DNA of 64,000 nucleotides from Herbiconiux aconitum (GCF_024979235.1 NZ_JANLCM010000001.1:2232001-2296000), one strand, 5' to 3'. Counted from the first letter of the stretch, positions 8,000 to 15,065 are shown. The notes: generated from the letters alone by a model not told the origin. Made by a program: numbers and translations.

Positions 8000-8272
8000 A
8001 TGACCGCTGTACTGCTCACTTACGACCTCAAGACACCGGGTCAGAAGTACGAGAAGCTCTACGAGAAGCTGAAGTCGATGGGCGCGTGGGCGCATGTGAT
8101 GGACTCCACCTGGATCATCACCGGGGCGTCGATCACGTCGCAAACGGTGTTCGATGCTGCACGGGAGATCGTCGACGACAACGATCTCGTGCTCGCGACG
8201 GACTTCGACCTTCGCGGCATGAAGGGTTGGCTTCGGGAGCAGACCTGGACGTGGGTCCGCGACGTGGCGTAA
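8000..8272 (+). CDS. Orphan Cas2/SinR-like ferredoxin-fold protein
   Basis: 90 residues. MTAVLLTYDLKTPGQKYEKL opens with the hydrophobic strand ending in YDL typical of Cas2-related and SinR-family proteins; MDSTWIITG and DNDLVLATDFD follow the expected strand order. Cas2 relatives include CRISPR adaptation subunits and VapD-type RNases. No Cas1 gene or CRISPR array is in the window, so a stand-alone function is implied. The aspartate in YDL is the likely metal-binding residue if the fold is right. GAGGAG lies just before the ATG. Confidence 0.6.
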   Translation: MTAVLLTYDLKTPGQKYEKLYEKLKSMGAWAHVMDSTWIITGASITSQTVFDAAREIVDDNDLVLATDFDLRGMKGWLREQTWTWVRDVA

Positions 8273-8286
8273 AGCCAAGCACGAAG

Positions 8287-8330
8287 AGCCCCCGCTCGAC
8301 GACCCGTGAGGGTTGCCGGCGGGGGCTGTT
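8287..8330. terminator. Bidirectional terminator, first of two related copies
   Basis: AGCCCCCGC (8287-8295) pairs with GCGGGGGCT (8319-8327). It lies between the convergent genes ending at 8272 and 8367. The loop and one arm recur at 10219-10258. Confidence 0.7.
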
Positions 8331-8366
8331 CCTTCAGAAGCCTCGGAGTGAACGCGCGTAGGCTGC

Positions 8367-9302
8367 TCAGTACTCGGTGGGTGGTAGGAGCTCGAGTCCG
8401 TCCACCTGGAACAGCGGCACCGTGGTGTTGCCGCCGATCTGGGTGTCGTAGGAGTAGCTACCCATGACCGTCACGTACATCTTGACGATATCGCCCTGCA
8501 CCGTGGCGTCGAGGAGCGGGCAGCTTGTCTCGCTGTCGCCTGCATAGATCAGCGTGTTCTGGTCGTACTCGTAGGAGTACTCCTTCTGCGTACCGGAGGT
8601 GCTGGCTCGGAACTGGCACGGGCCGGTCGCGGAGTCGAACTGGATGATCTCACCGTACGAGACGATCTTGTCTCCGACATGGTCGTCAGGTGTCTTCACC
8701 AGCAGCGCATAGTCGCGGTCAGCAGCCTCGAGGTACTGGGCCGGATCAAACGGTGCGGCGACTGGTTCCGGAATCGGCTCCGGAGTTGGTGTCGGTGTCG
8801 GTGTCGGTGTCGACGTTGGCTCTGGTGCCTCCGTTGGCGTCGGTGCCGGTTCGGCGGGAGCCGTTTGCGACGTCTCGGATGTGACTGCTGCGTTGATGGC
8901 CCCCGCGCCAATGACCCCGTACACGATTGTCATGACGATTGCGACGATGAACGCTGCGCCGCCAAGAATGGAGCCGATGGCGGCCCGCTGACGGCCGGGT
9001 GTCTTGCGCATCAGGGCGACGCCGCCCAAGATCGCTGCGAGCAGCCCTAGGACGATAGCTAGGCCGGTGACCCCAGGAATGAATGCGAACACGGCGCCGA
9101 TGATGCCGAGCACGAGAGCTGCCGTGGCGAGGCCCTGGCCGGGAGCCTTGACAGGCGGCGCTGCCGGAACATAGGGCGGCGGTGCGGTAAGGACGGGTCT
9201 GCGGGTGTCGGTCCACTGGGTGCCATCCCAGTAGCGTTCGTTTCCGGGCTGGTCGGTGTCTGGGTACCAACCTGCGGGCGGTGGCGGTGCTGCGTGACTC
9301 AT
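8367..9302 (-). CDS. DUF2510 / DUF4190-type membrane protein
   Basis: 311 residues. The N-terminal DUF2510 signature is AGWYPDTDQPGNERYWDGTQ with WTD after it. Two or three hydrophobic helices (about 50-125, ALVLGIIGAVFAFIPG onward) with DUF4190-like spacing follow. A Pro/Thr/Glu-rich linker comes next, then an exterior domain with paired cysteines (GPCQFRAS, SETSCPLLD). The start at 9302 (MSHAAPPPP) is preferred over the upstream one because GGGGGAAG lies directly before it. Probable envelope protein; function unknown. Confidence 0.7.
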   Translation of the reverse strand: MSHAAPPPPAGWYPDTDQPGNERYWDGTQWTDTRRPVLTAPPPYVPAAPPVKAPGQGLATAALVLGIIGAVFAFIPGVTGLAIVLGLLAAILGGVALMRKTPGRQRAAIGSILGGAAFIVAIVMTIVYGVIGAGAINAAVTSETSQTAPAEPAPTPTEAPEPTSTPTPTPTPTPEPIPEPVAAPFDPAQYLEAADRDYALLVKTPDDHVGDKIVSYGEIIQFDSATGPCQFRASTSGTQKEYSYEYDQNTLIYAGDSETSCPLLDATVQGDIVKMYVTVMGSYSYDTQIGGNTTVPLFQVDGLELLPPTEY

Positions 9303-9431
9303 GGTGCTTCCCCCTGTTGCTGTGAGAAGGATCACGCTAGCGGACTCCATGCATTTGCATTGGCCCCCAAATGGGGTCCTCTCGACATTTGTCGATCCCG
9401 CTAGGCTTCAGGCACAGCACCGGGGGTCACC

Positions 9432-9542
9432 ATGATCAGCAACTTCGACGACAGCCATTGCGGAAGAGAAGCGCCCTCGGTCGCAGGCGCAACCCAGATG
9501 CGTTCTCGTATCACCCTTATCGCGGAATGGATTCGGTGCTGA
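9432..9542 (+). CDS. Possible 36-codon peptide
   Basis: The 290-bp gap between 9303 and 9592 contains one short frame, MISNFDDSHCGREAPSVAGA and onward to TGA at 9542, with GGGGGTCACC before the ATG and a TAGGCT hexamer about 30 bp upstream. No homology is recognised; it may be spurious. Nothing else is seen in the gap. Confidence 0.3.
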   Translation: MISNFDDSHCGREAPSVAGATQMRSRITLIAEWIRC

Positions 9543-9592
9543 CTATTGACTAGAGGACTGCTCGGCTCAGGATTACCGCGGAGGACTACCAA

Positions 9593-9925
9593 ATGGTGAC
9601 GCTCAAGAAGTACGAACCCGCCTACTGGATCGACAAACTGCTCGATGCGTTGCAGAACCCGGCCCAACGATTCCTCGCCTTCGGGGGCGCTGCATTGGTT
9701 GTGATCGGGGGCGTGATTGCGGCTGTTGCGAACAACGCCGCTCAAGACGCAAGAAACGCTAACGACCTGCTAACGATGCTCGGTGGGCTCGAGTACCTGG
9801 ATTTCGATGCAGGCTCAGAGTTTCAAGGGTGGATCATATTTGGAATCGCGCTAGCGGTCCTCGGCGTAGTCATGATCGTCGCCCTGATCGTCGTTAAGGC
9901 CGGTCAGAAATCACAGCAGGCTTGA
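9593..9925 (+). CDS. Small two-helix membrane protein, unknown
   Basis: 110 residues. A charged amphipathic N-terminus (VTLKKYEPAYWIDKLLDAL) precedes a first membrane helix at about 28-48 (FLAFGGAALVVIGGVIAAV). A hydrophilic segment and a second helix at about 81-101 (IIFGIALAVLGVVMIVALIV) follow. The base composition is less GC-rich than the chromosome. A GCGGAGGA ribosome site precedes it. Two-helix proteins on satellites can act in superinfection exclusion or abortive infection, but nothing here proves that. Confidence 0.55.
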   Translation: MVTLKKYEPAYWIDKLLDALQNPAQRFLAFGGAALVVIGGVIAAVANNAAQDARNANDLLTMLGGLEYLDFDAGSEFQGWIIFGIALAVLGVVMIVALIVVKAGQKSQQA

Positions 9926-9964
9926 TCAGCATCATGGAATAAGCAACGGCGTACGATCGGCGGC

Positions 9965-10180
9965 ATGTTCTTCCTGGCTCGCGGCATCGAAGACGATCAC
10001 TACTGGGTCGTTCAGGAGATCGACGGCGCCCTCATCGAGACTCCGTGGCGGGTCGAGCACGAGGCCGATGGATACCGACTCAGCCACGCCGACGACAGTG
10101 ACCAGACCGAATTCGGCTACTCGTTGGGCGCGTTCATGACTGCCGAGGACGCCGTGACGAGACTGCGCGAGATCCTCTAG
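9965..10180 (+). CDS. 71-residue acidic protein, unknown
   Basis: MFFLARGIEDDHYWVVQEID begins a compact acidic protein with alternating hydrophobic residues, ending FMTAEDAVTRLREIL, a likely C-terminal helix. No motif is recognised. It is the last rightward gene of the element's left half and is followed by a bidirectional terminator at 10219. The start may be leaderless. Confidence 0.5.
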   Translation: MFFLARGIEDDHYWVVQEIDGALIETPWRVEHEADGYRLSHADDSDQTEFGYSLGAFMTAEDAVTRLREIL

Positions 10181-10218
10181 ACCGATGGCCGGGACGTGGC
10201 GCCGGTCCAAACGCGAAA

Positions 10219-10258
10219 AGCCCCCGCTCGACGACCCGTGAGGGTTGCCAGCGAGGGC
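10219..10258. terminator. Bidirectional terminator, second related copy
   Basis: GCCCCCGCT pairs with AGCGAGGGC (one mismatch), and TTTT follows on the minus strand. It separates the rightward gene ending at 10180 from the leftward cluster ending at 10383. The sequence CGACGACCCGTGAGGGTTGC is shared with 8287-8330. The remaining sequence up to 10382 holds no gene I can support. Confidence 0.65.
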
Positions 10259-10382
10259 GGGGAAGTCGCAAGTCGGGGGGTTCTCCAGTGCTGACGACGC
10301 GCCGTTGACAAATCACAGGCGGATTGTTCAGCGCCTTTCAGTAACGTTGCGAGGGTCTGGGACACGGAGCGGCTTGAGGAGC

Positions 10383-10676
10383 TCAGACGGGCGCTCCGCG
10401 GAAGGGGGCGGGATCGTCGTGCGCGCGCTGCGCGGTGCGGGCGGCAAGCGCGCCAGTGAGGTTGAAGATGGCCATGTCACGCGGCCGTGTCTGACGGGCG
10501 TACGCCTGGGCATCGAGCACAACAGGATGCAGGGCGACGGCGTCCACAGCTGCACGGAGCGCGCCGACCTCGGCGACGCGCGCCGGGTCGAGTGGCAGGG
10601 GCGGCAGCGCCGCGACGGGGTGCCGGCCGTTGGCGTCGACCTGGGGCGCCGGTGTGCGGGGCCTGCGGGTCGCCAT
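10383..10676 (-). CDS. 97-residue protein downstream of the small terminase gene
   Basis: The protein starts MATRRPRTPAPQVDANGRHP, rich in Pro, Ala and Arg, and has a helical middle section (ARVAEVGALRAAVDAVALHP). It begins 2 nt after the stop of the terminase gene, so it belongs to the same transcript and probably the same module. No family is recognised. It is the last gene of the leftward cluster. Confidence 0.55.
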   Translation of the reverse strand: MATRRPRTPAPQVDANGRHPVAALPPLPLDPARVAEVGALRAAVDAVALHPVVLDAQAYARQTRPRDMAIFNLTGALAARTAQRAHDDPAPFRGAPV

Positions 10677-10678
10677 GG

Positions 10679-11014
10679 TCAGACCTTCCGGGAGTAGCTG
10701 CCCCGGGCGGCGCCGCGACGCTGCGGGCGGACGTCGTCTTCGTCCGGGATGCGGAGCGAGGCGAGGAGTCGCGCGAGCGTGAGCTGCTGGTTACGGGCTT
10801 CGACGACGGCGGGGTGTGCCTTCACGCCCTGGGGCGATGTGACAGTGACCCCTTCGGCGCGGATGATGACGTCCAGCGCGTCGAGTCGGTCTTTGATGCG
10901 GCACGCCTCGGTGAGTAGGGAGGTCTCGTGGACGTCGAAGTCGACGAGCTCGGTGAGGGCGGTCCAGAGCGCGGAGCCGGAGTCTCCGAGGTCAAGCGAT
11001 TCAGGGGTCGTCAT
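10679..11014 (-). CDS. Phage small terminase subunit, P27 type
   Basis: 111 residues. The pattern ALWTALTELVDFDVHETSLL, TEACRIKDRLDALDVIIRAEG, VTSPQGVKAHPAVVEARNQQ and LTLARLLASLRIPDED matches the C-terminal helical region of P27-type small terminases of actinophages, ending in a basic tail QRRGAARGSYSRK. Small terminases recognise the packaging site and hand DNA to the large subunit. No large subunit is present in the element, so this protein would need a helper phage's motor. The N-terminal DNA-binding region is short compared with the family. Confidence 0.78.
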   Translation of the reverse strand: MTTPESLDLGDSGSALWTALTELVDFDVHETSLLTEACRIKDRLDALDVIIRAEGVTVTSPQGVKAHPAVVEARNQQLTLARLLASLRIPDEDDVRPQRRGAARGSYSRKV

Positions 11015-11158
11015 AATTTGAGGGCCTTTCGATTGCGTGCGGAGTCGCCTCCGGCGAGATAGGTCGATTCGGTTTAGGCCCCGCTCTGCCAGCGCCTATA
11101 TGCCGAAACGGCGATGCGTCGTTACCCCTTAGAGACCCTCCCCAGGTCCGAGGATCAC
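11015..11158. other. Noncoding gap between HNH and small terminase genes, possible cos/pac region
   Basis: 144 bp without a convincing gene. It contains GTCGCCTCCGGCGA and several short inverted repeats. In many actinophages with HNH and small terminase genes side by side, the cohesive-end site is here; assigning that role is inference from position only. Confidence 0.35.
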
Positions 11159-11458
11159 TCAGATCGCTCCGGGGTGAGGCTCGGGGTCACGTGCGCGACG
11201 AAGCCGGGGCCGCTGTGCGGCATGGCCTTCGGCGGAGGACTTGCGGGCGTGGTGCCATCGGCATAGAGACTGGAGGTTGCCGAGACTGTGGTCGTCGCCG
11301 TGCTCGATGTGGTCGACCTGGTTGGCGCGCTCGGTGCACTGGTTCTCCTGTGAGTCACGAGCCTGGCAGCGGTAGCCGTCGCGTCCTAGGACGACCAGGC
11401 GCCGACGCTGCCAGTCGGGAGGGAGTCGGTCGCGTCGGGTCGAGGTCTCCCATCCCAT
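11159..11458 (-). CDS. HNH endonuclease of phage packaging type
   Basis: 99 residues starting MGWETSTRRDRLPPDWQRRR. The nuclease core is VLGRDGYRCQ, then NQVDHIEHGDDHSLGNLQSL and CRWHHARKS, with the expected His, Asn and His positions. In long-tailed phages, HNH proteins next to terminase genes assist cleavage at cos. The ATG overlaps the preceding stop as TGATG, so it is coupled to the zinc-finger gene upstream. Confidence 0.85.
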   Translation of the reverse strand: MGWETSTRRDRLPPDWQRRRLVVLGRDGYRCQARDSQENQCTERANQVDHIEHGDDHSLGNLQSLCRWHHARKSSAEGHAAQRPRLRRARDPEPHPGAI

Positions 11459-11865
11459 CAGCGCTTGGCCTTTGCCGGGCAGTGCGGGGCGCAGTAGGTG
11501 ACGGTGGGGCGGCCAGAGCGGGCGGGCAGCATCCGCCCGCACCCGCCGGAGCAGGGGGAGTAATAGCGCCCGGGGACGAACTGAGTCTCGGGTGCAGCCG
11601 CTGGCCGCCGCAGTGGTGCGGGGCTGGCGGGGGCTGTGACCTTGGCGGGCTTGCGGTGGGCGGCCGCCGCCTCGAGCTGCTCTTTGACGCGGAGCTCCAG
11701 GTGCGCGACACGTTCGGCGACAGGCAGGCTCATCCACGCGGCCACGTTGTGGGGCTCGCTCAGTCCGTAGGGCACGAGGTGTGCGTCGCTGTCGGTGAAG
11801 CGCAGGAGGCGCGTCATGCGGCGGGTGTAGCTCTCGGCGAGCAGGGCGGGTGCTGGGTTAGGCAT
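11458..11865 (-). CDS. Protein with C-terminal zinc-finger-like cysteines, unknown
   Basis: 135 residues. The N-terminal part is helical (LLAESYTRRMTRLLRFTDSD). The end carries CSGGCGRMLPARSGRPTVTY then CAPHC, a CxxxC...CxxC arrangement likely to bind zinc. The ATG at 11865 is preferred over a GTG 27 nt upstream because AGAGAG lies 9 nt before it. It is coupled to the HNH gene. A DNA-binding role in the packaging or regulation module is plausible. Confidence 0.6.
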   Translation of the reverse strand: MPNPAPALLAESYTRRMTRLLRFTDSDAHLVPYGLSEPHNVAAWMSLPVAERVAHLELRVKEQLEAAAAHRKPAKVTAPASPAPLRRPAAAPETQFVPGRYYSPCSGGCGRMLPARSGRPTVTYCAPHCPAKAKR

Positions 11866-11925
11866 GGGTGTTCGCTCTCTGGGTATCGGCACGCTGGGCG
11901 GGGAGGAGGTGGGTTGTGGCTATGG

Positions 11926-12234
11926 CTACTCGCCGTTCCAGCTCGCGAGGGCGCGATCAACGCGGCGGCGCGTGACGATCAGGGCACGGACAGCGGATTC
12001 GAGGAGGACCTCACCGGCGACCACCTGGGCGCGCAGAGCGAGGCGGCGCGGGTCTGCGACCGTGTCGCCGACGGGATCACCATGCCCACCACGGGAGCGC
12101 TCGGAGGTGTCCTCGCGTGGCTTCGGGGTCAGCGCCGGTTGAAACTGCGCCTCCGAGGCTTCGTGCAACGTGCGTGCGAGCAGGAGCGCCTCCTCGGCGA
12201 GGGTGCGGACCAAGGCGGGCAGGGGCTCTGGCAT
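11926..12234 (-). CDS. 102-residue helical phage-type protein, unknown
   Basis: MPEPLPALVRTLAEEALLLA starts an alpha-helical protein with a polar middle (PREDTSERSRGGHGDPVGDT) and a second helical block ADPRRLALRAQVVAGEVLLE. The ribosome site AGGAG is 5 nt before the ATG. Short helical proteins like this are common near packaging genes of actinophages, but no function is assigned. The 178 bp upstream to 12413 hold no supported gene. Confidence 0.55.
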   Translation of the reverse strand: MPEPLPALVRTLAEEALLLARTLHEASEAQFQPALTPKPREDTSERSRGGHGDPVGDTVADPRRLALRAQVVAGEVLLESAVRALIVTRRRVDRALASWNGE

Positions 12235-12412
12235 GGGTCTCCTAGGTGGCGCCGCCGGTGCGGGTGGCGCGTCGTGGGGTGGTCCCGCTGACCGGGCGCG
12301 GAAAGGGACACGTCCGGACAGCGGGGGTGCGCGGGGCTCGCAGGCTCGAGCCGCCGCGCGTGCGGGGCGAGGATGCCGGACGACAGTGGCCGGGCATCTG
12401 CGGGGCCCGCGG

Positions 12413-12550
12413 TTAGTCCCGCTCGAGGTCCCTGAAATCCAGGAGCGGGAAGTAGTCGGCGAGACCGTCGGGGTTGTCGCCGATGGGGACGTAGACGGTC
12501 TCGTTGATGATGATCGGCTTGGCGTTGGCCGGTGGTTGCGGGTCGGTCAT
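12413..12550 (-). CDS. 45-residue protein, unknown
   Basis: MTDPQPPANAKPIIINETVY continues to PIGDNPDGLADYFPLLDFRD and ends at TAA (12413). The start overlaps the stop of the 73-residue gene upstream (ATGA), which supports real translation. No motif is visible. Confidence 0.5.
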   Translation of the reverse strand: MTDPQPPANAKPIIINETVYVPIGDNPDGLADYFPLLDFRDLERD

Positions 12551-12768
12551 CGGCGGCGGGCCTCTCGTGCGATGGCAGCGGCGTCGAACGGGTCGAGCGA
12601 CTCGGCGACGGCCGCCGCGTAGACGGCTTCCGCGGTCGTGCCGTCGCGCTCGGCTCGGCGCTGGGCAGTGAGCTGAGTCTGCTCGTCGGTGTCAGCGAGG
12701 CGCGCGGGCTGCGGGTGCCGGAGGATGACCTCGGCGGCGATGGCTCGGATTTCTTCGGCGGACATCAT
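12547..12768 (-). CDS. 73-residue charged helical protein, unknown
   Basis: MMSAEEIRAIAAEVILRHPQ opens a highly charged, Ala-rich helical protein (LTAQRRAERDGTTAEAVYAA, DPFDAAAIAREARRR). Both ends overlap neighbouring genes by 4 bp, so the three genes 13439-12413 are translationally coupled. No family is recognised. Confidence 0.5.
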   Translation of the reverse strand: MMSAEEIRAIAAEVILRHPQPARLADTDEQTQLTAQRRAERDGTTAEAVYAAAVAESLDPFDAAAIAREARRR

Positions 12769-13439
12769 TTGAAGCCCATGACCCTGCGCTCAGAGGCGTT
12801 GAGGCTTTCGAACTCTTGCGGGGCTGGGCGCAGCGCTACGGCGGTGCCATCTCGAACCTCGCCCACCGCATCGACCGGGAAACCGAACACGAAGGCGTTC
12901 AGCACCTCGAAGGCGTACCGCTTACCGCCGTCCGCGTTGTCGCCCTTCGCGCCGAGCGCTGCTCGCTCGGTCCAGGGCACTCCCGGGGCGCCGGCGGCGC
13001 GGTAGGCCTCGTCGCGAGCGTCCGCAGCTTCGACGAGCTGCGCCCAGGCGGCTTCGACCCTGGCGTGCTGCTCGAGCGCGAACGTCGAGGCGACCTTCTG
13101 AACGTTGCCGACGTCGGTGCTGGTGACCTTCGCGTCGAAGGCTCGCAGCTTCGCGAGCGACGTGCGGGTCGCCTCGTTCAGCCGGTCGATGGTGTCCTGG
13201 TGCGCACGTTCGGCCTTCTCGAGATCCACCGCGAGCGGGTTGGTCGCTCGGAAGGCAGCGAGAGCGACGGTCGAGACGCGACGATCGCGGCGCGCTTGGA
13301 CGCCAGCAGCGTTGGCGGCCTGCCACGAGCGCTGCGCGGCCGGTGCGCCGGGCACGGCGGCGACGAGCCACGCTGGCGGCCGTTCGTGGCTGAAGAGATA
13401 CTCCGCTACTCCGTCGTGGGATTGAAACTTCGTGGTCAT
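12765..13439 (-). CDS. 224-residue protein with coiled-coil centre, unknown
   Basis: MTTKFQSHDGVAEYLFSHER starts a basic N-terminus, followed by a long helical heptad-like centre (about 70-150, LEKAERAHQDTIDRLNEATR ... LEQHARVEAAWAQLVEAADA) and a compact end (YAFEVLNAFVFGFPVDAVGE). No enzyme motif is seen. The shape would suit a scaffold, a capsid-size or packaging modifier, or a structural adaptor, but this is only a suggestion. Confidence 0.55.
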   Translation of the reverse strand: MTTKFQSHDGVAEYLFSHERPPAWLVAAVPGAPAAQRSWQAANAAGVQARRDRRVSTVALAAFRATNPLAVDLEKAERAHQDTIDRLNEATRTSLAKLRAFDAKVTSTDVGNVQKVASTFALEQHARVEAAWAQLVEAADARDEAYRAAGAPGVPWTERAALGAKGDNADGGKRYAFEVLNAFVFGFPVDAVGEVRDGTAVALRPAPQEFESLNASERRVMGFK

Positions 13440-13456
13440 AGGGTGTCCTTTCGTGG

Positions 13457-13678
13457 TCAGCCGAGCAGTGTGCGCTCGGCCTCTTGGATGGTGTCGACGA
13501 CGGCGTCGGTGTCGCCGGCGTGGATGGCTTCGATCTGGCGGTGCCAGAGCTCCTCGGCGGTCGCGAGGCGAAGGTCGCGGCGTGCTGCACGCGCCTTCGC
13601 CCGGCAGTTGTCGCTACAGAACCGTGCTTCGGGTCGCCGGTCGATGAGGTCGGCGCCGCATCTCTCGCAGGTGGGCAT
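13457..13678 (-). CDS. Small zinc-finger protein
   Basis: 73 residues starting MPTCERCGADLIDRRPEARF and continuing CSDNCRAKARAARRDLR: a CxxC...CxxxC zinc site followed by a basic helix, as in small phage DNA-binding or ribosome-associated fingers. The ATG at 13678 is chosen because the zinc-finger begins there and GGGAG precedes it. It follows a terminator and heads the downstream half of the cluster. Confidence 0.6.
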   Translation of the reverse strand: MPTCERCGADLIDRRPEARFCSDNCRAKARAARRDLRLATAEELWHRQIEAIHAGDTDAVVDTIQEAERTLLG

Positions 13679-13709
13679 GTGGGTACTCCCGGAATTTCGG
13701 CAGATCGGC

Positions 13710-13737
13710 AAAAAATAAGCGACCGCGCGAGGCGGTC
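13710..13737 (-). terminator. Rho-independent terminator inside the leftward cluster
   Basis: On the minus strand GACCGC (13737-13732) pairs with GCGGTC (13726-13721), followed by GCTTATTTTTTG. It separates the pair at 13775-14865 from the genes ending at 10383. Confidence 0.7.
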
Positions 13738-13774
13738 ACGGCTCTCTTCTGGGTCATAAGAGGAGAGGGCCGCC

Positions 13775-14020
13775 CTAGCGGGACAGGGCACGGATGCGCC
13801 GCCGGCGCGCTGCTTCGCAGGCCTTGCACCTGTCCTCGAGACCGTCGCGTTTGCGAACGTCGCGGCCGAACTCGGTCATTGCCAGTGCTCGTCCGCAGTT
13901 GGCGCAGTCCTTTCCCGAGTGGCGCAGCCGCCAGGCGAGTTGTCGGAGCACGCTGGCGGCGAGCTCGCCGTCGGGGTCGTAGCCGTTGGCGATCTCGACG
14001 AGTCGCTCTTCGGGCGTCAT
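13775..14020 (-). CDS. Zinc-ribbon protein, 81 residues
   Basis: MTPEERLVEIANGYDPDGEL is a helical start. CANCGRALAMTEFGRDVRKR then DGLEDRCKACEAARRRRIRA gives two CxxC knuckles and a basic tail. Similar short zinc-ribbon proteins occur beside HNH or replication genes in actinophages. The start overlaps the stop of the 14017 gene by 4 bp. Confidence 0.6.
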   Translation of the reverse strand: MTPEERLVEIANGYDPDGELAASVLRQLAWRLRHSGKDCANCGRALAMTEFGRDVRKRDGLEDRCKACEAARRRRIRALSR

Positions 14021-14865
14021 CGTGCGCGCTGGAGCCGGAGCGCGGCGACGAGTTGGCGACGCCGAAGGAGCGAGCGCACTCGCAACTCGTACGGGATCTC
14101 GAGCACGCGGCGCCGAGCGCCAACAGAGCGCACGTCCGCCAGCTCGGCGGCGATCCGATAGAACGCGTTCCGACCGATCAGGAGCGCTCCGGGATACGCG
14201 TCGAGGCCGCCTTTCGACTGCTGACGCGCGGCGTCGAACGCCTCCCAGACTTCGGGCAGCGGATGCGGTCCGTCAGGCAGCGTTGGAAGCCAGCGCGAGA
14301 GCACGACACGAGCGTCGTCTTCGGCGGACGCGCGCTCCAACGCACGTTGGATAGCGACATCCTCGCGCCGCGGAGGGCGAGCTGGAACAGTCGAGCGAAC
14401 GGGCGCCGGGATGCGTGCCTCTTCCTCGGCGGAGAGGTCCGGGATCTGGTCGCGGGCCACCTCCACAGCGCGCCGCAGCCATGACCGCGCACCGCGTTCG
14501 TCCCGCACGAGTGCCGTGCGTGTCGCGGTGATGCGGCGCTGGGCGTTGCCCTCGGCGCGAGGGGCTGCCTCGTCAAGGATGCTGATCACGACTTGCTTCG
14601 TCTCGGCGGAGAAGTCCGAGTAGCTGACGCGGCTGCACGCATCGCCAACACGGAAGGTGCGGGTCGTCTCCCAGTAGTCCTGGCGACGGTAGCCAGCATC
14701 CGCGAGAAGTGGTGCGGCGACTGCGCCGAGTGCCTGCGGTGCTACCACGTCGACGGAGCCGTCGAGCACGTCGGCCGACCTGTAGGTGCAGAGGAGTGTG
14801 AGGATTTCAGGGTTCATGGTGGCGATCCATTCGGGCGGCGATCCAGTGAGCAGAGGCGTGCCCAT
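14017..14865 (-). CDS. Largest unknown protein of the element, possible DNA-binding or replication role
   Basis: About 282 residues from the ATG at 14865 (MGTPLLTGSPPEWIATMNPE); a start at 14817 is possible, and the frame is open up to 14976. The first half has beta-rich features (GYRRQDYWETTRTFRVGDAC). The end (ALLIGRNAFYRIAAELADVR, ARRRVLEIPYELRVRSLLRR) looks like a winged-helix and basic DNA-binding tail. It lies where satellites often carry a primase-replication or regulator gene. I do not recognise the family. Confidence 0.5.
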   Translation of the reverse strand: MGTPLLTGSPPEWIATMNPEILTLLCTYRSADVLDGSVDVVAPQALGAVAAPLLADAGYRRQDYWETTRTFRVGDACSRVSYSDFSAETKQVVISILDEAAPRAEGNAQRRITATRTALVRDERGARSWLRRAVEVARDQIPDLSAEEEARIPAPVRSTVPARPPRREDVAIQRALERASAEDDARVVLSRWLPTLPDGPHPLPEVWEAFDAARQQSKGGLDAYPGALLIGRNAFYRIAAELADVRSVGARRRVLEIPYELRVRSLLRRRQLVAALRLQRAR

Positions 14866-14943
14866 CCCGTTCTCGCCGGGGCGCGCGAGCGCCGGCCTCC
14901 CGGATCGCCAGAAGAGGAGGAGCGCAGACCGAGCAGCGGTGAA

Positions 14944-15065
14944 GGTGAAACTTCGTGTGTATGTGTCGCTTCCCATCCATATCTCTTCTGTGCTTAGAGA
15001 GATGAAGCTCTAGAACACTCATTAGAGACAGCGTGGGAAGCGTCACTTACACACAGAACTTCACC
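14944..15065. repeat. Imperfect inverted repeat with ~43-bp arms
   Basis: The arm at 14944-14986 and its inverted counterpart at 15022-15065 share GGGAAGCG, TACACAC and TTCACC blocks, around 80 percent alike, with a 35-bp spacer. They lie in the 365-bp gap between the unknown gene and the integrase. The rest of the gap (15066-15230) shows no gene. Candidate binding sites or replication origin. Confidence 0.6.

Noticed and set aside
8700..8880. Low-complexity repeat in the DUF2510 gene resembling a small CRISPR-like or tandem array.
   Set aside because: It is simply the codons of a Thr-Pro linker, with no spacers.
9371..9553. A 60-codon rightward frame in the element.
   Set aside because: His/Arg-rich with no ribosome site; the neighbouring 36-codon frame has a better start but is also uncertain.
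10304..10333. TTGACA hexamer as a rightward promoter.
   Set aside because: No -10 at the right spacing and no rightward gene follows; genes there run leftward.
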